A DNA stretch of 5,835 nucleotides from NCBI GenBank assembly GCA_030635525.1, contig DAOVYR010000076.1, forward strand, positions 1-5,835, written 5' to 3'. The stretch is from Candidatus Nanohalarchaeota archaeon (GTDB lineage: Archaea; EX4484-52; B79-G9). A model generated the notes under the pieces. The model was not told the origin of the DNA and did no database searches. It saw only the letters and a program-made list of their open reading frames with translations. The position numbers and the translations under genes were made by a program. Every line of letters starts with the position of its first letter. The stretch's first letter is position 1. This document shows, piece by piece, positions 1 to 3,648 of this stretch.

Positions 1-207
1 TCAGAAGACATAACCCTCTTCCCTGAAGACGTCCTCATAATCGGCGATGACCTGAACGAAGACATAGTCTTTGCAAACAAATGCGGGTTCAAAAGCGCCC
101 TCACACTCACAGGCAACACATCAAAAGAAGCAGCACAAGAGGCAACCGGTATGAAAAAACCAGGCGCGGTAATACGCGACCTGAAAGAGATAATCACATT
201 CTATTGA
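1..207 (+). CDS. HAD-superfamily hydrolase, C-terminal fragment (5' end outside the window)
   Basis: Frame 1 is open from the first base to a TGA at 205-207, giving the last 68 residues of a protein. Residues 11-21 read VLIIGDDLNED, the HAD motif IV in which the Asp residues (D16, D17, D21) hold the Mg2+ of a phosphoaspartyl phosphohydrolase. It is followed by an Ala-Asn-x-Cys-Gly-Phe helix and by LTLTGNTS (about 35-42), which matches the C-terminal 'LVLTG' strand of the HAD-IIA (NagD / p-nitrophenyl phosphatase-like) subfamily. The end 'KPGAVIRDLKEI' is also typical of that group. The nucleophile Asp (motif I) and the cap domain lie upstream of the window, so the substrate cannot be judged. 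The MBL hydrolase gene starts 17 bp downstream with no terminator between, so the two are likely co-transcribed. HAD membership is fairly safe; the subfamily is an inference. Confidence 0.8.
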   Translation, partial: SEDITLFPEDVLIIGDDLNEDIVFANKCGFKSALTLTGNTSKEAAQEATGMKKPGAVIRDLKEIITFY

Positions 208-224
208 ATATCAAAGTTGATACC

Positions 225-851
225 ATGACTCCATTAAGATTCAGGGACACAAAACTCATCTTGATAGGACATGCCACATTCAGGATAGAAATACCGGGCA
301 TAACAATATACACAGATCCCTACAAGATACCCGACAATTCACCTCCGGCAGACTTCATACTCGTATCACACAGCCACTACGACCACTGTGACCCGGATGA
401 CATCGAAAAAATTACAAAAGAATCAACAATAATCATTGCAAGCGAAGAAGCAAAAAGAAAACTCAAAGGAGAGATACAGACAGTTACCCAGGACGACGAG
501 ATAACCTCAAGGGGATTAACAATCAAAACAATCCCTGCATACAATATAAGCAAGCCATACCATCCTAAAGGCGCAGGCGTCGGCTTCATAATAAACACAG
601 GCCAGACCACAATATACTTCGCAGGTGACACAGACTACACAGAAGAGATGCAAAAACTAACTGGTATTGACATCTGCCTTGTGCCAATCGGCGGGACATA
701 CACAATGGACGAAAAAGAAGCTTCAGAATTCGTAAACCATATCAAGCCGAAAGTCGCCATCCCCATGCACTACGGAAGCATCACTCAAGGCGACCCAATT
801 GAATTCAAAAAGCTCACGGACCCGCAAATAGACGTCCGTATAATGGCCTGA
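225..851 (+). CDS. MBL-fold metal-dependent hydrolase (UlaG / UPF0173-like)
   Basis: A 208-residue metallo-beta-lactamase-fold protein, probably a cytosolic metal-dependent hydrolase. The fold opens with the strand-turn LILIGHATF (11-19) and the TDP turn (30-32). The metal-binding signature HSHYDH lies at 49-54 (H49, H51, D53, H54). A YHPKG loop (112-116) supplies a candidate further ligand, H113. AGDTD (133-137) carries the bridging Asp D135, and the C-terminal IPMHYG (179-184) carries the last metal His, H182. All family ligands therefore appear present. The short length and 'YHPKGAGVGF ... AGDTD ... PIGGTYTMD' are characteristic of archaeal UlaG-like hydrolases; UlaG itself is L-ascorbate-6-phosphate lactonase, but no substrate can be assigned here. 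The frame is open upstream to 81, but those 48 codons overlap the HAD gene and do not resemble the family. The ATG at 225 places GHATF at the usual distance from the N-terminus. AGTTGAT at 214-220 is a weak ribosome-binding candidate. No signal peptide is seen. Confidence 0.9.
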   Translation: MTPLRFRDTKLILIGHATFRIEIPGITIYTDPYKIPDNSPPADFILVSHSHYDHCDPDDIEKITKESTIIIASEEAKRKLKGEIQTVTQDDEITSRGLTIKTIPAYNISKPYHPKGAGVGFIINTGQTTIYFAGDTDYTEEMQKLTGIDICLVPIGGTYTMDEKEASEFVNHIKPKVAIPMHYGSITQGDPIEFKKLTDPQIDVRIMA

Positions 852-858
852 ATTGAAA

Positions 859-866
859 CTATATTA
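859..866 (+). promoter_or_regulatory. TATA-like box for the 892 membrane protein gene
   Basis: CTATATTA sits in the 40-bp gap after the MBL gene. Its centre is about 30 bp before the ATG at 892, so transcription would start at about 888-890 and give a leaderless or nearly leaderless mRNA. No Shine-Dalgarno-like sequence is visible before this ATG, which agrees. Inferred from position and composition only. Confidence 0.5.
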
Positions 867-891
867 ATGACATAAGCACTAATATAGATTC

Positions 892-1836
892 ATGGTAAAC
901 ATAGAAAACCTTTTCAACAATGCATTTCGCACAATAAAAACCGAACCAAAAATACTTCTGCCGCTCGTCCTCAACTGGATACCCGCAAGCATAATATCGG
1001 TTGCAATAAGTATCATGGCAAGCGACTTCATAAACAAGTACTCTCTTGACAAGCTACTCTCAACCTTTGAAAAGGAAGGAATATGGTTCATAACGCAACT
1101 ACTTCAGGAAAACACCTATCTTATAGCTCTTGTAATATTAGCAGCATCAACATCAATCTTCATATCCTCATTTGTCAATGCGGTCTACCCGACAATCTCC
1201 TACCAGATATACTACCGCAAAAAAATACTCATAAGCGAAGCAGTATCCATAGCAAAAAAAAGATACCTGAAAGTCCTCTGGACAAACATAATATTTGGCA
1301 TCCTCTCGATGGTTGCAATATTTGGCACAATTTTTCTTGCAATTATCTTATTTGCAGTTCTTACTATTGCCGGCGGCATTGCAGGAGTTCTGATAGGTTC
1401 AATCACATCAATAATTGCCGTACTCCTATTCATCGCACTCATCGTATATATCACAGCAATCCAGATCATACTTGAGCCGATAGTCGTAATCGAAAACATC
1501 TATGGGCTCCCTGCAATTGAGAAATCCCATACTCTCCTCAAAGGAAAGCTTTTTGAGGTATTGATATTCATAATACTGCTCATGATTGCAAATGGCCTGT
1601 ACTTTGCAATGGCAGGCTTAATTGCAGGTCTTATGGAATCTGTCCTCGGTACATACACAATCATAATCGAGATGATACTGATGCTTTTGCCATCTGCATT
1701 CATCCTATTATCTTACGGTCTTTTATACCTCGAAATAGCTCCAGAATCAATAAGCCTGTCGGACTCTTCTGTGTCTACGAAGCATCCACAAGAACAGAAC
1801 AGCACGTCTCCACCTGAGTTGGAACAACCGAAGTAG
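892..1836 (+). CDS. Polytopic membrane protein, possibly of the GPDPase-membrane-domain/YciC-like type
   Basis: A 314-residue integral membrane protein of unknown function. About six hydrophobic segments are visible, at roughly 21-43, 75-98, 128-158, 160-195, 222-247 and 255-280. An amphipathic N-terminal stretch (NIENLFNNAFRTIKTEPKIL) precedes the first. Between the fourth and fifth segments lies 'EPIVVIENIYGLPAIEKSHTLLKGK' (195-219). This follows the 'vvvEn.g..eAl.rS..l.kG' pattern of the membrane domain that accompanies some glycerophosphodiester phosphodiesterases and of related YciC/UPF0259-like proteins. That resemblance is from memory and no catalytic motif is visible, so I would not assign an activity. 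The last 30 or so residues are a polar Ser/Pro/Gln/Glu tail, probably cytosolic and disordered. The tail's coding DNA overlaps the 3' end of the convergent Cys-rich gene by 62 bp (1775-1836). The ATG at 892 is chosen because it follows a TATA-like box at leaderless distance and starts the conserved-looking amphipathic helix. Confidence 0.85.
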   Translation: MVNIENLFNNAFRTIKTEPKILLPLVLNWIPASIISVAISIMASDFINKYSLDKLLSTFEKEGIWFITQLLQENTYLIALVILAASTSIFISSFVNAVYPTISYQIYYRKKILISEAVSIAKKRYLKVLWTNIIFGILSMVAIFGTIFLAIILFAVLTIAGGIAGVLIGSITSIIAVLLFIALIVYITAIQIILEPIVVIENIYGLPAIEKSHTLLKGKLFEVLIFIILLMIANGLYFAMAGLIAGLMESVLGTYTIIIEMILMLLPSAFILLSYGLLYLEIAPESISLSDSSVSTKHPQEQNSTSPPELEQPK

Positions 1837-2194
1837 TCTTATTCTTTCCAAGACTGAAAGTATAACTCATGCAATCCTCAACACGCGTCTCATAAAAACC
1901 CACCATCTTCAGGCAGGATTCATACTTATCCTCCTCATCAGCATAAATATCCAGACAAAGACGAATCATCTCTTCACTATCCACACTATTGTCAAAAATA
2001 TCATCACAGAATTCACTATCTGTAGGCATCGAAAGATAATATGTGCCATTTTCTTCCATACACATCATCGGCACAATAAAATCAGTAAACATTTTCGCCT
2101 GGACTCCGTCTATAACTGAGATGCTATATGTATTCAAAAGCAGCGCAAAAACCCCGATCACAAAAAATAATTTTACCATCTGTTTTTCTTCCAT
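1775..2194 (-). CDS. Small exported Cys-rich protein of unknown function
   Basis: A 139-residue protein that I do not recognise. A hydrophobic segment at about 7-20 (VKLFFVIGVFALLL) follows a charged MEEKQ start, as in a signal peptide or an N-terminal anchor. The rest is polar, acidic and presumably outside the membrane, with seven Cys at 45, 63, 80, 94, 108, 131 and 132. C63, C80, C94 and C108 are separated by 16, 13 and 13 residues in a stretch that looks helical (EEMIRLCLDIYADEEDKYESCLKMV). This would suit a disulfide-linked helical bundle, but that is inference. The frame runs further upstream to an ATG at 2239. I prefer 2194 because the extra 15 codons overlap the promoter, the upstream extension is odd (a Cys-Cys-Trp segment), and an AGGTG lies six bases before this ATG. 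Its 3' end lies inside the 3' end of the convergent membrane protein gene. It is divergent from, and shares a promoter region with, the gene at 2280. A real gene is likely but not certain. Confidence 0.65.
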   Translation of the reverse strand: MEEKQMVKLFFVIGVFALLLNTYSISVIDGVQAKMFTDFIVPMMCMEENGTYYLSMPTDSEFCDDIFDNSVDSEEMIRLCLDIYADEEDKYESCLKMVGFYETRVEDCMSYTFSLGKNKTTSVVPTQVETCCSVLVDAS

Positions 2195-2200
2195 ATATAA

Positions 2201-2205
2201 CACCT
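2201..2205 (-). promoter_or_regulatory. Shine-Dalgarno-like AGGTG deciding the 2194 start
   Basis: On the minus strand AGGTG is followed by six bases and then the ATG at 2194-2192. It matches the core of the archaeal anti-SD complement (GGAGGTGA). It supports this start over the upstream in-frame ATG at 2239, which has no such sequence in front of it. Confidence 0.45.
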
Positions 2206-2222
2206 GCCAACAGCAATACAAA

Positions 2223-2231
2223 TAAATATAA
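2223..2231 (-). promoter_or_regulatory. TATA-like box for the Cys-rich gene
   Basis: On the minus strand TTATATTTA is centred about 33 bp before the ATG at 2194, which would start the mRNA at about 2201, some 7 bases upstream of the start codon. It lies 8 bp from the oppositely directed TATA-like box at 2240-2249. Confidence 0.45.
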
Positions 2232-2239
2232 CTGAGCAA

Positions 2240-2249
2240 CTATATAAAA
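2240..2249 (+). promoter_or_regulatory. TATA-like box for the 2280 gene
   Basis: CTATATAAAA is close to the archaeal TATA consensus and lies 31-40 bp before the ATG at 2280. It predicts a start at about 2270 and a leader of around 10 bases. It is back to back with the minus-strand box at 2223-2231. Confidence 0.55.
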
Positions 2250-2279
2250 ATTAAAAAGAACCCAAGACAGGCCATCACC

Positions 2280-2795
2280 ATGAAAGACAGCGCTACAACA
2301 TTCCACGAAGACCAGCAATTCCGCCAATCCTGGGTATGGCTCATCCTCCTTCCCATCACAGTCCTCATATGGTACATAGCTATAATGCAGATAATATTTC
2401 ACACACCTATTGGAAACAACCCTGCATCTGAATCCGAAGCGCTCATACTATGGCTCCTGTTTGGCATACTATTCCCTATATTCTTCTACAGGCTAAAACT
2501 GACAACAGAAGTGCGCCATAGCGGTCTCTACATCCGCTACTCCCCCCTCCACCTGAAATTCAAAAAAATACCGATAGACAAAGAAACGAAACATTATATG
2601 CGCACATACAAGCCCATAACAGAATACGGCGGATGGGGCATAAAATGGGGCCCAAAAGGCAAAGTATACAATGTGAGCGGCAATCTCGGGGTTCAGCTGG
2701 AATTCAAAAATGGAAAAAAACTACTTCTCGGCACACAAAAGCCCCAGCAGCTAGAGGGCGCAATCCGGCAATACCTTGAAAAAGAGCGTGCCTAA
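2280..2795 (+). CDS. Two-helix membrane protein with conserved C-terminal domain (DUF6141-like)
   Basis: A 171-residue membrane protein of unknown function. The N-terminus (FHEDQQFRQSWVW, 8-20) leads into transmembrane helix 1 (about 18-40). A short loop rich in Asn/Pro/Ser/Glu follows, then helix 2 (about 53-70). The remaining 100 residues form a soluble beta-rich domain: a V-x-x-SGLYIRYSPLHLKFKKIP stretch (78-98), then RTYKPITEYGGWGIKWG (108-124), GKVYNVSGNLGVQLEFKNGKKLLLGTQKP (127-155), and a final helix (LEGAIRQYL). The order 'Tyr-Arg/Lys-Pro-Ile-x-Glu-Tyr-Gly-Gly-Trp-Gly ... YNVSGN.GVQL ... G+.LL.G.QKP' is what I recall of the DUF6141 family, whose soluble part resembles a bacterial PH-like domain. 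The family name is from memory. Topology suggests a short extracellular loop and a cytosolic domain. The ATG at 2280 follows a good TATA-like box. Leu is encoded only by CTN (21 of 21), useful as a baseline for the ybaN-like neighbour. Confidence 0.85.
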   Translation: MKDSATTFHEDQQFRQSWVWLILLPITVLIWYIAIMQIIFHTPIGNNPASESEALILWLLFGILFPIFFYRLKLTTEVRHSGLYIRYSPLHLKFKKIPIDKETKHYMRTYKPITEYGGWGIKWGPKGKVYNVSGNLGVQLEFKNGKKLLLGTQKPQQLEGAIRQYLEKERA

Positions 2796-2878
2796 AACAG
2801 TAAAGAGTCAAGAGCGCAAACAGACATAATGCCCTAAAATGGGGGCGCTATACAAACAAGATTCCATTAACTCCATCT

Positions 2879-2890
2879 AAAAAAGAAAGA
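2879..2890 (-). terminator. Minus-strand T-rich tract, candidate terminator of the ybaN-like gene
   Basis: Read on the minus strand this is TCTTTCTTTTTT-like, 58 bp beyond the ybaN stop. Archaeal RNA polymerase can terminate at oligo-T tracts without a hairpin, so position and composition fit. No strong stem precedes it. Confidence 0.35.
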
Positions 2891-2902
2891 CAGGGGGTTC
2901 AG

Positions 2903-2913
2903 GTGCTTTGCAC
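2903..2913. repeat. Small perfect inverted repeat GTGC-TTT-GCAC
   Basis: A 4-bp perfect dyad with a three-base loop sits between the convergent genes ending at 2795 and 2948. It is too short to interpret alone. It is listed because three-base-loop dyads recur at 3502-3591 and 5122-5140. Nothing else was found in 2796-2947 apart from the T-rich tracts. Confidence 0.4.
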
Positions 2914-2934
2914 AGGTAGTTATTCTCCTAATAA

Positions 2935-2949
2935 TTTTTTATCTTTTTT
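2935..2949 (+). terminator. Plus-strand T-rich tract, candidate terminator of the 2280 gene
   Basis: TTTTTTATCTTTTTT lies about 140 bp after the stop at 2795 and just at the 3' end of the convergent gene. Two T6 runs on the plus strand would suit archaeal oligo-T termination. Together with the opposite tract at 2879-2890 it forms an interleaved pair of convergent terminators. Confidence 0.4.
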
Positions 2950-3322
2950 AGATCGTATTTTTTAATGTCTTTAAAGATAGGAGGTGCAATGAAACTCCGA
3001 TTGCAATAATCAGAAGTATCAATTTAACTAAGGGGCTTGAGATAACAAATGAGATTGAATATCCTATTGTCAACCATAAAAGAGTTATAGTGACTAACTT
3101 GGTTTTGATTGTAATTGCCCTATGCCGGATATAATTTGATATGTATTTTCCCAGTAGTCTGTGATTTAATAACCAATGATACAATTTATTTGAACTCTTT
3201 AGATAACATGTTGCTGCCAATAGCAAGAAGGGTGTAGTGGGTAAGAGCGGTAGAAATATCCCTAATGTTCCAAGCATTACAAAAATAGTCCCTAAAATAA
3301 TTAAAATTGAGTTCTTAACCAT
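2948..3322 (-). CDS. ybaN: YbaN/DUF454 family inner-membrane protein
   Basis: A 124-residue membrane protein of the YbaN (DUF454) family, whose function is not established. The family signature is plain: LGTLGIFLPLLPTTPFLLLAA (17-37), then CYLKSSNKLYHWLLNHRLLGKYI (39-61) and an 'RHRAI..K.K' segment (66-75). Hydrophobic helices lie at about 5-23, 24-39, 76-94 and 97-116. The length is normal and all conserved blocks are present, so it looks intact. Codon use is unlike its neighbours: 17 of 29 Leu codons are TTA or TTG and ATT is the commonest Ile codon, whereas the genes at 2280 and 5323 use no TTA/TTG. This points to recent acquisition. The ATG at 3322 follows a TATA-like box at leaderless distance. 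It is convergent with the 2280 gene and stands downstream of the helicase on the same strand, separated by a 326-bp hairpin-rich gap. Family assignment is strong; the symbol is given by family resemblance only. Confidence 0.88.
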   Translation of the reverse strand: MVKNSILIILGTIFVMLGTLGIFLPLLPTTPFLLLAATCYLKSSNKLYHWLLNHRLLGKYISNYIRHRAITIKTKLVTITLLWLTIGYSISFVISSPLVKLILLIIAIGVSLHLLSLKTLKNTI

Positions 3323-3340
3323 AAAAATAGTTAGAATAGA

Positions 3341-3352
3341 TTCATATTAAAA
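3341..3352 (-). promoter_or_regulatory. TATA-like box for the ybaN-like gene
   Basis: On the minus strand TTTTAATATGAA is centred about 25 bp before the ATG at 3322, predicting a leaderless mRNA like several others in this window. Confidence 0.4.
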
Positions 3353-3365
3353 TCTTTAGTATTAT

Positions 3366-3403
3366 AAAATTACAGCCGATGTTTGAACACGACCTGTAAT
3401 TTA
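3366..3403. repeat. Perfect 9-bp inverted repeat upstream of ybaN
   Basis: AAATTACAG (3367-3375) is exactly complementary to CTGTAATTT (3394-3402), with an 18-base loop that itself contains TGTT-TG-AACA (3380-3389). It lies just upstream of the ybaN TATA-like box. It could be an operator dyad, a cruciform, or a hairpin in the 3' untranslated region of helicase read-through RNA. No neighbouring copy was found in the window. Confidence 0.6.
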
Positions 3404-3501
3404 GCAACCCCTGAGCCTCGCACTTATTGACTCGCTTAACTCGAATTGATTAGAACTTAAGCATAACTCTTTGCCAGTCCTTCGGGATGTTACACTTCTG
3501 G

Positions 3502-3527
3502 TTCGGTTTTTCTTTCAGAAAAACGAA
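3502..3527. repeat. 11-bp-stem hairpin with a TTC loop and one bulged G
   Basis: TTCG (3502-3505) and TTTTTCT (3507-3513) pair with AGAAAAA (3517-3523) and CGAA (3524-3527) around the loop TTC (3514-3516), with only G3506 unpaired. The core TTTCTTTCAGAAA (3509-3521) recurs with one change as TTTCTTGCAGAAA (3553-3565). The CGAA arm can instead pair with TTCG at 3617-3620, which would extend the attC-like stem, so the two folds are mutually exclusive at those four bases. Confidence 0.7.
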
Positions 3528-3548
3528 TATAACGAGCAAATATACGGC

Positions 3549-3569
3549 AAAATTTCTTGCAGAAATTTT
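3549..3569. repeat. Perfect 9-bp hairpin with TGC loop (inside the attC-like unit)
   Basis: AAAATTTCT and AGAAATTTT are exact reverse complements around TGC (3558-3560). It lies in the centre of the attC-like element and shares a 13-bp core with the hairpin at 3502-3527. Confidence 0.7.
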
Positions 3570-3576
3570 TCACAGA

Positions 3577-3591
3577 TTCGCCTGCGGCGAA
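3577..3591. repeat. Perfect 6-bp GC-rich hairpin with TGC loop (inside the attC-like unit)
   Basis: TTCGCC and GGCGAA are exact reverse complements around TGC (3583-3585). It is the second internal hairpin of the attC-like element and has the same loop as the first. Confidence 0.65.
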
Positions 3592-3648
3592 CTTCGCATA
3601 TTTGCATCAGTTATACTTCGAAAGCACATCAAATCATTGATTATACGA

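Larger units (their letters stand above)
3527..3616. other. attC-like palindromic element (candidate integron recombination site)
   Basis: Read directly, the outer boxes are ATATAAC (3527-3533) and GTTATAC (3610-3616), with TATAAC/GTTATA pairing perfectly. The inner boxes GCAAATAT (3536-3543) and ATATTTGC (3598-3605) pair over all 8 bp, then after one A-C mismatch CG (3545-3546) pairs with CG (3595-3596). The spacers between outer and inner boxes are unequal: GA on the left and ATCA on the right. The centre folds into AAAATTTCT-TGC-AGAAATTTT (3549-3569) and TTCGCC-TGC-GGCGAA (3577-3591). Known attC sites have R'' (RYYYAAC), L'', a variable structured centre, L' and R' (GTTRRRY), and are commonly about 60-140 bp long. 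The 90-bp size and order match and the AAC/GTT cores are present. One R-box position is off consensus in each box. Orientation is uncertain. Alternatives are a palindromic mobile repeat or a structured RNA/terminator following the helicase gene, whose stop is 32 bp away. Confidence 0.45.
3323..3648. other. Gene-free, hairpin-rich interval between ybaN-like and helicase genes
   Basis: No convincing coding region lies here. Open frames that enter it (for example 3471-3914 plus) are antisense to the helicase tail and have no recognisable protein character. The interval holds the ybaN TATA-like box (3341-3352), a long-loop hairpin (3366-3403), a weak inverted repeat GCTTAA/TTAAGC (3434-3439 and 3457-3462), a CC-TTCG-GG mini-hairpin (3479-3486), an 11-bp-stem hairpin (3502-3527) and the attC-like unit (3527-3616). 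Such a density of perfect dyads suggests a mobile recombination site or a structured RNA and not a simple spacer. Confidence 0.75.

Noticed and set aside
81..224. 48-codon N-terminal extension of the MBL hydrolase
   Set aside because: It overlaps the HAD coding sequence in another frame, is Arg/His-rich, and would place the conserved GHATF motif abnormally far from the start.
2124..2402. Minus-strand 92-codon frame across the divergent promoter
   Set aside because: It overlaps the DUF6141-like gene antisense and reads through both TATA-like boxes; no recognisable protein features.
2814..2850. Hairpin from AGCGC/GCGCT and CCC/GGG in the 2796-2947 gap
   Set aside because: The two stems compete for the same bases and each is only 3-5 bp long; not enough to call an RNA.
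2862..2924. A second attC-like site at the 3' side of ybaN (TTAAC and GTTAT words)
   Set aside because: Only four outer bases pair and no inner L-box pair exists, so a matching second site is not supported.
3366..3616. CRISPR array
   Set aside because: The repeats are inverted and of different sequence; no regularly spaced direct repeats.
3480..3620. Possible tRNA or tRNA-like gene, because of GGTTCGG and several stem-loops
   Set aside because: No acceptor-stem pairing, anticodon arm or correctly spaced T-arm could be assembled.
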